Shown: one piece after another, positions 1-5,641 of the stretch
How the letters are laid out: the number at the start of each line of letters is the position of its first letter
Position numbering within the stretch: position 1 is the stretch's first letter
Assembly: GCA_013314795.1 (NCBI GenBank)
Contig: JABUEZ010000129.1
Coordinates: forward strand, 1 to 6,394
DNA length: 6,394 nucleotides
Direction: 5' to 3'
Source: Candidatus Profundicultor aquiphilus
Lineage (GTDB): Bacteria; Atribacterota; Atribacteria; Atribacterales; Caldatribacteriaceae
Program-made: the position numbers and the translations under genes
Notes under the pieces: model-generated
What the model saw: the letters and a program-made list of their open reading frames with translations, nothing else
Database searches by the model: none
What the model was told of the DNA's origin: nothing

Positions 1-1
1 G

Positions 2-214
2 CAGCGCTTGCGGGAGGTTCTGGCGGTGTATCGAGAGGCGGAGGATTTGGTTAATGTCGGAGCATATGAACGAGGTTCAAATCCACGTATTGACTACGCC
101 CTATCCATGATTGATAAAGTTAAAGCTTTTTTGCGTCAGGGGATTGGAGAGTATTTCTCTTTTGAGGAAACGTTACGTGAACTTTTTGGACTTTTTGGGG
201 AGGTTAAGGCGTGA
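2..214 (+). CDS. fliI: Flagellum-specific ATPase FliI, C-terminal fragment
   Basis: Only the last ~70 codons are present; the frame is open to the left edge, so the start lies upstream of the window. FliI is the cytoplasmic ATPase of the flagellar type III export apparatus and energises delivery of rod, hook and filament subunits. The visible part is the C-terminal helical domain, with the family-typical stretch LREVLAVYREAEDLVNVGAY followed by GSNPRIDYAL (about residues 3-33 of the fragment) and the closing SFEETLREL. The nucleotide-binding motifs lie outside the window. The TGA stop overlaps the GTG start of fliJ by two bases, implying translational coupling with its export partner. Related T3SS or F1-type ATPases share this domain, but the fliJ neighbour makes FliI the clear choice. 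Confidence 0.95.
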   Translation, partial: QRLREVLAVYREAEDLVNVGAYERGSNPRIDYALSMIDKVKAFLRQGIGEYFSFEETLRELFGLFGEVKA

Positions 215-657
215 AGGAGTTCCAGTTTCGACTTCAAAAGGTGTTGGACACCTGTAAGTTAAAAGAGAACCTCATCGAGGTGAAGCTGGCTGAATTGGAA
301 AGGCTGGCAGAGACGCAGAGGGTAAATCTTGCGCTTATGGAACAGAGGCGAGGAGAGATTCTCCTGGAACGTGGAGAAAGAAGGAATAACGGTGCTTCAA
401 TAAAAATCGAGGAGGAAATGCTTTACGAGCGATGCCTTGAGGATCTGGAAATCAGGGTGGAGAAGATGAAAGTTTTCATCAAACAATTGGAGGAACAGAT
501 TCGTCGCACTCGGGAAGAACTGGTGGCGGCGGCAATAGAGAGAAAAGTGGTGGAAAAGGTAAAGGAAAAGCAACATGAAGAATTTACGTTGGAAGTGACC
601 AGAAACGATCAGAAAGCTCTGGACGAGATTGCAGTTCAGAGTTATTTGAGGAGGTAG
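211..657 (+). CDS. fliJ: Flagellar export protein FliJ
   Basis: 148 residues, the usual FliJ length. FliJ is a soluble coiled-coil protein that sits in the FliI hexamer, resembles the gamma subunit of F1-ATPase, and couples ATPase activity to the export gate; it also cycles chaperones. The sequence shows the family start FQFRLQKVLD (residues 4-13), a long charged helical region (about 20-120) with heptad-like E/L/R/K pattern, and the conserved C-terminal block ERKVVEKVKEKQ (110-121) followed by QKALDEIAVQSYLRR. The GTG start is supported by GGGGAGG at 197-203 and by the overlap with the fliI stop. Its final codons contain GAGGAGG (649-655), which serves as ribosome binding site for the next gene. 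No membrane segment or signal peptide is visible. Confidence 0.93.
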   Translation: MKEFQFRLQKVLDTCKLKENLIEVKLAELERLAETQRVNLALMEQRRGEILLERGERRNNGASIKIEEEMLYERCLEDLEIRVEKMKVFIKQLEEQIRRTREELVAAAIERKVVEKVKEKQHEEFTLEVTRNDQKALDEIAVQSYLRR

Positions 658-659
658 CG

Positions 660-1145
660 ATGGATTTATCTCATTTTCAAAGGGTTCTTGCTCGTATTGA
701 AGAAATCGAGGGACGGTTTGCTTTTCAAAGGGTTATCCCTTCTTCGGAAAGGGATACTGCCTCTCTTGACGATTCTTCTCAGGAATCCTTTGAAAATCTC
801 GTTGAGGAGTATGCTCGGAAGTACGAGATGGATCCAAAGTTGGTTAAAAGGCTGATTCAGGTGGAGTCTGGGTTTGACGCTGAAGCGATCTCACCCAAGG
901 GGGCTATGGGGCTCATGCAGCTTATGCCTGAAACCTGTAACGACCTGGGAGTGGAGAACCCTTTCGATGCTCGAGAGAACCTGGAAGGAGGGTTACGATA
1001 CCTGAAAGGTTTAATAGAACGGTTTCGGGACGTCAAATTGGCTCTGGCGGCTTATAATGCCGGTCCAGGAAGGGTGAGGGAGTATGGAGGAGTTCCACCT
1101 TTTCCTGAGACTCAACAGTTTGTGAAAAAAGTGCTGGGAGGGTAA
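660..1145 (+). CDS. Flagellar-operon lytic transglycosylase (SLT domain)
   Basis: 161 residues. The C-terminal ~110 residues form a goose-lysozyme/SLT-type lytic transglycosylase domain: ARKYEMDPKLVKRLIQVESG (52-71) with catalytic Glu69, GAMGLMQLMP (81-90), AYNAGPG (131-137) and the late FPETQQFVKKV block. Such enzymes cleave the MurNAc-GlcNAc bond of peptidoglycan with 1,6-anhydro product formation. In this operon the likely role is opening the wall for the growing rod, as FlgJ does in enterobacteria. The N-terminus (FQRVLARIEEIEGRF) has no hydrophobic signal segment or lipobox; it recalls the N-terminal helices of other flagellar-operon SLT proteins, so export by the flagellar T3SS is possible (inference). 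Start is ATG 3 nt after the fliJ stop with GAGGAGG 5 nt upstream. Residues 6-9 and 22-25 repeat FQRV. Confidence 0.9.
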   Translation: MDLSHFQRVLARIEEIEGRFAFQRVIPSSERDTASLDDSSQESFENLVEEYARKYEMDPKLVKRLIQVESGFDAEAISPKGAMGLMQLMPETCNDLGVENPFDARENLEGGLRYLKGLIERFRDVKLALAAYNAGPGRVREYGGVPPFPETQQFVKKVLGG

Positions 1146-1148
1146 CCA

Positions 1149-1868
1149 ATGGCCGTTACCGGGGAAGCGATCAAAACAAGCTCGAAAAAGAAACCCCGTA
1201 TCGCCCAGGAAAAGAGAAAAGGGGGCTTTGCTACATCAACAACTACCGGGAAATCTGCCCCCACTCGCCGAAACGTTGGAGAAGCTATAATGTATCTTCT
1301 CATTTTTGGTCTGGTTTCAATTCTTTTTCTCAATTTCATGGGAATAATCGAGATACCCTTTTTGCAGTTTTTACGTCCGGGAGGGAAAATTTCTTCCTCC
1401 CAAATTTCCTCTTCTGAAGGTGTGTCATCCCAGGTGAAAGAGGAAATGGCTCTCTATCAGGGACCTCGGCTTGAGGTGGTTAATACTCCGGAAACTTCTT
1501 CTCTTAACGACAAACCGGAGATAAAAGGGGCGGAATCTACCCCGGTAGGCGACGACGGTGTAGAGGTTGTGGTGGAGGGTGAGCATTTATCGGAAACGTC
1601 CCAGGTCCAGGAGACTTCTTCCCCTTCACTTCCGGAAAAGGGGTCCGATGAGGAAACGGCTTCTAACCCGGAGAATGTGTACCGTATCGCGAAAATCTAC
1701 TCGGCCATGGAACCGAGGGAAGCAGTCCAAATCTTGGAGAAGTTTTCTGATGAGGAGGTGGTGGTAATCCTTTCGGCGATGAAAGAAAGGCAGGTGGCGG
1801 AAATCCTGAAGGCGTTTCCGGTAGAAAGAGCAGCGGAGATTGCTCGGAAAATGATGAAAGGAAGGTGA
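1149..1868 (+). CDS. MotE/YlxF-like membrane protein with MgtE-N/FliG-like C-terminal domain
   Basis: 239 residues in three parts. Residues 1-44 are a basic N-terminus rich in K, R, S and T. Residues about 45-65 are one membrane helix (GEAIMYLLIFGLVSILFLNF region). Then comes a long Ser/Glu/Pro-rich linker (~80-175) and a C-terminal helical domain (177-237) with MgtE-N/FliG-type repeats: YSAMEPREAVQILEKFSDEE, ILSAMKERQVAEIL, AFPVERAAEIARKMM. The positive-inside rule places the C-terminal domain outside the membrane. The domain plan and the position between fliJ and fliK match B. subtilis YlxF and the MotE family; rhizobial MotE is a periplasmic chaperone for the stator-associated protein MotC. 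A role in stator or motor assembly is plausible but not shown here. ATG start follows GGGAGG (1136-1142) that overlaps the preceding stop. No cysteines. Confidence 0.8.
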   Translation: MAVTGEAIKTSSKKKPRIAQEKRKGGFATSTTTGKSAPTRRNVGEAIMYLLIFGLVSILFLNFMGIIEIPFLQFLRPGGKISSSQISSSEGVSSQVKEEMALYQGPRLEVVNTPETSSLNDKPEIKGAESTPVGDDGVEVVVEGEHLSETSQVQETSSPSLPEKGSDEETASNPENVYRIAKIYSAMEPREAVQILEKFSDEEVVVILSAMKERQVAEILKAFPVERAAEIARKMMKGR

Positions 1869-1872
1869 GTGT

Positions 1873-3330
1873 ATGGAGGGTTTGTTTATTTTTCCAGGCC
1901 TCGTTGAAGCTGGGCAAAGTGGCAGAAGTATCTCGTTTCCTCAGGAAGGAGAAAGTTCTTTAAAAAGTGGCGGTATCAATATTGACTTTGACCAGCTTCT
2001 AAAAGACAGTGTGAAGAAGGTCGAAGAGGGATTGTGGGATACGACCTTATCCTCGATGAGAAGCTGTGGTCCCTGTGGGAGCGAAGGTGGAACCCAGACT
2101 GTGAACCCCTGTTCCTTTGCCTCTGCTCCCGTGGCAACCAGACTTTCCTGTTCTTCTTCAAATTGTGCCCCCGTTTCTCTATCGAGTTGTTCATCTCCGG
2201 AGAGCTTTGCTTCTGGTTTTGATCTGACCTCGGTAAGAGAAGGTATCGGGCAATTTCTGGAGAACCTGGAAGCAATCAACCTTAGTCTGGATCTGGGTGG
2301 AAAGGGAGTGGTGCAGATCCAGGGAGCTCGAAACGAGAATGGAGAATTTACTTTTCAGATTCAGGGAAGTAAAGATGCCCTTACTGAGCTTTTTACGGCG
2401 CTTTTTGGCTATCTTGCCACCATGGTCCAGGGTGAAGGTGGGATACCAAATACTTCTCAGAGTTGTTCTTTTGCTTGTAATCAGGATTCCATGTTGCCCT
2501 GTGGCAATAGCACCAGTACCTCTTTGACCAGTATCGTTTCCCCCTGTGGTTCCTCCATTGGGACTACTGTTGAGGTGAGCGAAAATAGCGGGGAGATAGC
2601 GGATGGTGAAGAACCTGAGGCCAACGTGGAGACAGAAATTCCTCTGGTAACAGTTGCGACAGAGGAAGAGGAAGGAACGATTCCGGTAATAGGGGAAGAT
2701 TTTTCCCCGGATATTACTCAGGCCGAGCCTGTAGCCGATGAAATTCCGGAAACTGGCGATGATTCTTTAGCGATGGCTTCCGGCGACGGCGAAGCGGTAC
2801 AGAACAGGAAAGAGACAAGAGATAAAACTTCGGATGTGATGGATGGCTTTACTTCGCTGGAGGATGGAACAAACACTCCCCGGATGACCTCGGTTTCTCC
2901 TGAGAGTAACGTCATTTCGGTTCCAAATTTAACCGATACGAATCAGGTGGAGAAGATTTTTGACAACATTCTTCGTTTTGTGTCCCGGGAGAATGGTTCC
3001 AAAGAAGTGGTGATTAAGTTACAGCCTGAGTCCCTGGGTTCGATCGTGGTTCGCCTTAAGGAAGACACCGGTCACCTGCAGTGTGTATGGGAAATAGCCG
3101 ATGCCAGGACACGTGAGCTTATTCAAAGGAGCCTTCCGCTTCTGGAAACCCGTTTGCAGGAACAGGGTTTTACCTTTGCAAACTTCTGGAGTGGAAGTGC
3201 TCAGGAACAGTTCAACTGGCAGCGTTCTTCAGGATGGGTTTTGGGAAGCTTATCGGATGTTGTGGGAGAAATCGCTGAGGAAGATACCCCGGCGTTTACA
3301 GCGGATTACCGGGTTAATCTTCTGGCGTAG
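1873..3330 (+). CDS. fliK: Flagellar hook-length control protein FliK
   Basis: 485 residues. FliK is a secreted molecular ruler that measures the hook during assembly and, through its C-terminal domain, switches the export gate (FlhB) from hook to filament substrates. The conserved C-terminal domain (about 358-450) is clear: a helix after NQVEKIFDNIL, then VVIKLQPESLGSIVVRL (379-395), the LxPxxLGxVxVxL hallmark, and later RELIQRSLPLLETRLQEQGF (414-433). The N-terminal two thirds are low-complexity, as usual for FliK, with an ordered-looking segment at ~118-187 and an acidic Glu/Thr/Val linker at ~233-345. Odd: ten cysteines fall in two N-terminal clusters (65, 68, 80, 93, 98, 106; and 198, 202, 210, 225), with one more at 404. 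Start is ATG 4 nt after the previous stop, with AAGGAAGG upstream. Position before flgD supports the call. Confidence 0.9.
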   Translation: MEGLFIFPGLVEAGQSGRSISFPQEGESSLKSGGINIDFDQLLKDSVKKVEEGLWDTTLSSMRSCGPCGSEGGTQTVNPCSFASAPVATRLSCSSSNCAPVSLSSCSSPESFASGFDLTSVREGIGQFLENLEAINLSLDLGGKGVVQIQGARNENGEFTFQIQGSKDALTELFTALFGYLATMVQGEGGIPNTSQSCSFACNQDSMLPCGNSTSTSLTSIVSPCGSSIGTTVEVSENSGEIADGEEPEANVETEIPLVTVATEEEEGTIPVIGEDFSPDITQAEPVADEIPETGDDSLAMASGDGEAVQNRKETRDKTSDVMDGFTSLEDGTNTPRMTSVSPESNVISVPNLTDTNQVEKIFDNILRFVSRENGSKEVVIKLQPESLGSIVVRLKEDTGHLQCVWEIADARTRELIQRSLPLLETRLQEQGFTFANFWSGSAQEQFNWQRSSGWVLGSLSDVVGEIAEEDTPAFTADYRVNLLA

Positions 3331-3341
3331 GAGGGAGAGTC

Positions 3342-3722
3342 ATGATGATCTCTTCTGTATCCCAAAGTAATACGGTGGAAAGCCAAACCGAGGCAACTGA
3401 AAAGAAAAACGTTCTGGGCAAAGATGATTTCTTAAAGCTTTTGATTTTGCAACTGAGAACGCAGAATCCCCTGAATCCCATGAATGATCGAGATTTTGGT
3501 GCCCAACTGGCTCAGTTTAGCACTCTGGAAGCCACTCAGAATATGGAAAAGACCATGGAGAACCTGTTTCTTCTCCAGGCTGGATCTCTGGTAGGAAAAA
3601 CGGTGGAGCTTCGGGATGGTACAAGTGGGACAGTGGACAGAGTCATCCTGGGTGGGAGTACACTGGCCGTTGAGGTGAACGGAGCGGAGTATCAGTTTTC
3701 AGAAGTGGTAAAGGTGGGATGA
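3342..3722 (+). CDS. flgD: Flagellar hook-capping protein FlgD (short form)
   Basis: 126 residues. FlgD forms the transient cap at the tip of the growing hook and guides polymerisation of FlgE; it is exported by the flagellar T3SS. The N-terminal FlgD domain is unmistakable: GKDDFLKLLILQLRTQNPLN (26-45), then FGAQLAQFSTLEATQNMEK (52-70). It is followed by a small beta-rich part, GSLVGKTVELRDGTSGTVD (81-99) and the closing VEVNGAEYQFSEVVKV. It is about half the length of enterobacterial FlgD (231 aa in E. coli), lacking the extra Ig-like/Tudor-like domains, and resembles the short FlgD (YlxG) of Bacillus. Two tandem ATG codons (3342, 3345) are possible starts; GGAGGGAG at 3330-3337, overlapping the fliK stop, fits the first or second. 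The first ~25 residues are polar and probably disordered, as in exported substrates. Confidence 0.93.
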   Translation: MMISSVSQSNTVESQTEATEKKNVLGKDDFLKLLILQLRTQNPLNPMNDRDFGAQLAQFSTLEATQNMEKTMENLFLLQAGSLVGKTVELRDGTSGTVDRVILGGSTLAVEVNGAEYQFSEVVKVG

Positions 3723-3726
3723 GCAG

Positions 3727-4104
3727 GTGGTGGAGAATATCAACAGTTTTCGATCACCAGAGATAGGAAACGAGGTATTGACTCCCCTGCGAAAGAATGC
3801 TCTCAGGGGAAGTATCGGAGAAAGCTCCTTTGAACAAGCTCTTCGGGGAGAAGAGCTCAAGTTTTCTCTCCATGCCAAAAAACGGATTCAGGAAAGGTCT
3901 CTGGTTTTGGATGGGAAGACCATGGAATCCCTTCAGGAAAGCCTGAGGGTTCTGGAGAGTAAAGGGGCTCGGAATTCCCTGGTGATGGTGGGGAATACGG
4001 CTTTTGTGGTCAATGTCCCGAACCGTCTTGTGGTCACCTGTTTTGACCAGGAAGCGGGGAAGGGAAGTGTGTTTACCAATATTGATTCGGCGTTTATTAT
4101 TTAA
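3727..4104 (+). CDS. Conserved flagellar operon protein (TIGR02530-type)
   Basis: 125 residues. It matches from memory the small 'flagellar operon protein' family (TIGR02530) that typically lies between flgD and flgE in Clostridia and related groups; its molecular role is unknown to me. Recognisable blocks are LKFSLHAKKRIQERSLVL (44-61), ESLRVLESKGARNSLVM, the hydrophobic strand pair TAFVVNVPNRLVVTCFD (91-107), and the terminal FTNIDSAFII. The first ~40 residues are polar with no signal peptide or membrane helix, so it is cytoplasmic or a T3SS substrate. The start is uncertain: two consecutive GTG codons (3727, 3730) follow AAGGTGGG at 3711-3718, and no in-frame ATG is near. The gap to flgD is 4 nt. 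Its fixed place between cap and hook genes suggests an accessory role in hook assembly, which is inference only. Confidence 0.82.
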   Translation: MVENINSFRSPEIGNEVLTPLRKNALRGSIGESSFEQALRGEELKFSLHAKKRIQERSLVLDGKTMESLQESLRVLESKGARNSLVMVGNTAFVVNVPNRLVVTCFDQEAGKGSVFTNIDSAFII

Positions 4105-4108
4105 TTCC

Positions 4109-4135
4109 GGAGCTGGACCGCTTGGCGGGGGCTCC
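4109..4135 (+). promoter_or_regulatory. Nested hairpin in the gap before flgE
   Basis: The 51-nt gap before flgE holds an outer inverted repeat GGAGC (4109-4113) / GCTCC (4131-4135) enclosing an inner stem CCGC (4118-4121) / GCGG (4125-4128) with loop TTG. No U-run follows, so it is not a standard terminator. The flgE ribosome binding site GGAGG (4141-4145) lies just outside, 3' of the stem. It could stabilise or mark the 5' end of processed flgE mRNA, or be chance pairing in a GC-rich spacer. Confidence 0.4.
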
Positions 4136-4155
4136 ATGCGGGAGGTTGAAAAACC

Positions 4156-5370
4156 ATGATGAGGTCTCTATTTTCTGGAGTATCAGGCTTGAAGAATCAT
4201 CAAACACAAATGGACGTTATTGGAAACAATATTGCCAACGTCAACACCGTTGCCTTTAAGGCCAGTCGGGTAACTTTTGAGGACATCCTGAGTCAAACTC
4301 TTGAAGGTGCCCGGAGTCCTGTTGCTGGTGGACCCGGCGGAGTCAATCCTACGCAGATTGGATTGGGGATGACGATCTCGAGCGTCGATACCATTTTTAC
4401 TGCAGGGAGCTTGCAGACCACTGATAACCCCACAGACCTGGCTATTCAAGGAGATGGGTTTTTTGTGGTAAGTGATGGCAACCGGACCTACTATACCCGG
4501 GATGGGTCTTTTTCCATGTCTGCCGACGGGTCGCTGGTGACTTCCGGAGGGTATCGGGTGCAGGGGTGGTTGGCGGATAGCGATGGGAATATTGATACCA
4601 CACAGGCTTTGCAGAATGTGGTAATCCCAGTTGGAACTCAGATGAAGCCAAAAGCGACAGAAAACATCCTCTTTGAAGGAAACCTGGATGCGAATTTTGC
4701 TGATGCGAAAACCTGGACAACCAATACTCAGGTTTATGATTCTCTGGGAAATGCTCATAATCTGGTCATCGTCTTTACCAAAAATGGCAGTAATACCTGG
4801 GGCTGGGAAGCCACCCTTGATGGCACCCAGAGCGGTGGTACCGGAACGGTAACGTTTGGGGCTGACGGATTAGTGAGTGCCGGGGGAACCGGGAATCTGG
4901 CCTTTACCATTCCAGGGGCGAGTGCACTCAATATTACGGTTGATTTTTCTCGAATGACCCAGTTTGGCGGGACTCCAACGGCGTATGTCAATCTCCAGGA
5001 TGGGTACGAAGCAGGGAGCCTCGAAACGGTGAGTGTCGATTCCAGTGGTATTATTACCGGTATTTTCACCAATGGCCAATCTAAATCCTTGGGACAGATT
5101 GCTCTGGCTACTTTTCCAAACCCGGCGGGACTGACCAAGATGGGTGGGAACCTTTATCAAATTTCCAATAATTCCGGTGCTCCCAATATTGGAGCAGCAA
5201 ATTCTGGTGGGAGAGGGAGCATCGCTGTGGGAGCTCTGGAGATGTCGAATGTAGACCTTGCTCAGGAATTCACCAATATGATTATCACTCAGAGGGGGTT
5301 CCAGGCCAACTCCAGGGTTATCACCACGTCTGATGAAATGCTCCAGGATCTCATTAATATCAAAAGATAG
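4156..5370 (+). CDS. flgE: Flagellar hook protein FlgE
   Basis: 404 residues, close to the E. coli length. FlgE polymerises through the T3SS under the FlgD cap to form the hook, the universal joint outside the cell. The N-terminal rod-type motif is present (MMRSLFSGVSGLKNHQTQMD, then VIGNNIANVNTVAFK, residues 1-35), followed by the hook core GDGFFVVSD (99-107) with YTRDGSFSMSADGSLVTSGG (113-132). The surface domain (~160-300) carries TQVYDSLGNAHNLVIVF, the FlgE D2 signature. It closes with ALEMSNVDLAQEFTNMIITQ (360-379), RGFQANSRVI and the terminal helix, which pair with the N-terminus in coiled D0. The region 223-250 is Gly/Thr-rich. No cysteine is present, so the lysinoalanine crosslink of spirochete hooks is not expected. 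The start ATGATG follows GGAGG at 4141-4145. FlgE rather than FlgG or FlgF is chosen from length, D2 motif and the adjacent flgD. Confidence 0.95.
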   Translation: MMRSLFSGVSGLKNHQTQMDVIGNNIANVNTVAFKASRVTFEDILSQTLEGARSPVAGGPGGVNPTQIGLGMTISSVDTIFTAGSLQTTDNPTDLAIQGDGFFVVSDGNRTYYTRDGSFSMSADGSLVTSGGYRVQGWLADSDGNIDTTQALQNVVIPVGTQMKPKATENILFEGNLDANFADAKTWTTNTQVYDSLGNAHNLVIVFTKNGSNTWGWEATLDGTQSGGTGTVTFGADGLVSAGGTGNLAFTIPGASALNITVDFSRMTQFGGTPTAYVNLQDGYEAGSLETVSVDSSGIITGIFTNGQSKSLGQIALATFPNPAGLTKMGGNLYQISNNSGAPNIGAANSGGRGSIAVGALEMSNVDLAQEFTNMIITQRGFQANSRVITTSDEMLQDLINIKR

Positions 5371-5375
5371 GAGGT
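5369..5375 (+). promoter_or_regulatory. Consensus Shine-Dalgarno AGGAGGT, displaced from flbD start
   Basis: AGGAGGT overlaps the flgE TAG stop. It is a full match to the anti-SD, but the next start codon in use (flbD ATG at 5413) is 37 nt further on, with a perfect hairpin between. Every other gene here has its SD about 5-10 nt from the start. Either it has been separated from flbD by an insertion or it is bridged by RNA folding. Confidence 0.55.
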
Positions 5376-5381
5376 AGCGTA

Positions 5382-5403
5382 GCCCCCACCTCAAGGTGGG
5401 GGC
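5382..5403 (+). repeat. Perfect palindromic hairpin between flgE and flbD
   Basis: GCCCCCACCT (5382-5391) and AGGTGGGGGC (5394-5403) are exact reverse complements separated by CA, giving up to 10 bp (9 bp with a TCAA tetraloop), nearly all G-C. On neither strand does a U-tract follow, so a Rho-independent terminator is unlikely, and motility genes continue downstream. The 3' arm contains GGTGGGG, a possible but sequestered ribosome binding site for flbD. Such compact palindromes are also seen as REP-like sequences or as end hairpins of IS200/IS605-type elements; no transposase is present here. Confidence 0.75.
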
Positions 5404-5412
5404 AAGAAAGCC

Positions 5413-5637
5413 ATGATTAGTTTGACCCGGTTTAACGGTTCGGTGTTTGTGCTCAATGCGGATTTGATTGAGGTGCTGGAAGCTACGCCTGATACGGTGA
5501 TTACTCTGGTTACAGGGAAGAAATATGTGGTTAGGGAGTCGGTGGAAGAAATTATTGAAAAGATCATCGATTTTCGGAAAAAGAGTGGAGGGGGCAAAAT
5601 TATGATTTCCAGAGTGGACAAGGAAACGGAGGAATGA
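5413..5637 (+). CDS. flbD: Flagellar FlbD/SwrD family protein
   Basis: 74 residues, the size of this family (B. subtilis SwrD is about 71). Family features are the start MISLTRFNGSVFVLNADLIE (1-20), the block EATPDTVITLVTGKKYVVRE (23-42) and the helix SVEEIIEKIIDFRKK (43-57). Residues 58-74 are a polar tail of low conservation. In B. subtilis SwrD is needed for full motor torque and acts with the MotAB stators; the next gene here is motA, which fits that role. This FlbD is unrelated to the Caulobacter transcription factor of the same name. The start ATG is supported by family alignment, but its ribosome binding site is unusual: the consensus AGGAGGT lies 37 nt upstream and the nearer GGTGGGG sits inside a hairpin arm. 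Cytoplasmic; no membrane segment. Confidence 0.9.
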   Translation: MISLTRFNGSVFVLNADLIEVLEATPDTVITLVTGKKYVVRESVEEIIEKIIDFRKKSGGGKIMISRVDKETEE

Positions 5638-5641
5638 GATT

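Noticed and set aside
2034..2222. Suspicion that the Cys-rich part of FliK is a frameshift artefact
   Set aside because: The frame stays open from 1873 to 3330, codon use stays normal through the cysteine region, and the alternative frames do not give a better FliK-like sequence. The cysteines appear genuine.
3342..3722. Truncation of flgD
   Set aside because: At 126 residues it lacks the domains of enterobacterial FlgD, but short FlgD proteins of this kind are normal in Bacillus-type operons, and the ends fit neatly between neighbours.
4183..4758. Minus-strand open frame of 191 codons within flgE
   Set aside because: Shadow of flgE; the + strand frame carries continuous hook-protein motifs here.
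5382..5403. Rho-independent terminator after flgE
   Set aside because: The stem is strong but is followed by CAAGAAAGCC rather than a U-run on the + strand, and no U-run follows on the minus strand either. flbD and motA continue immediately.
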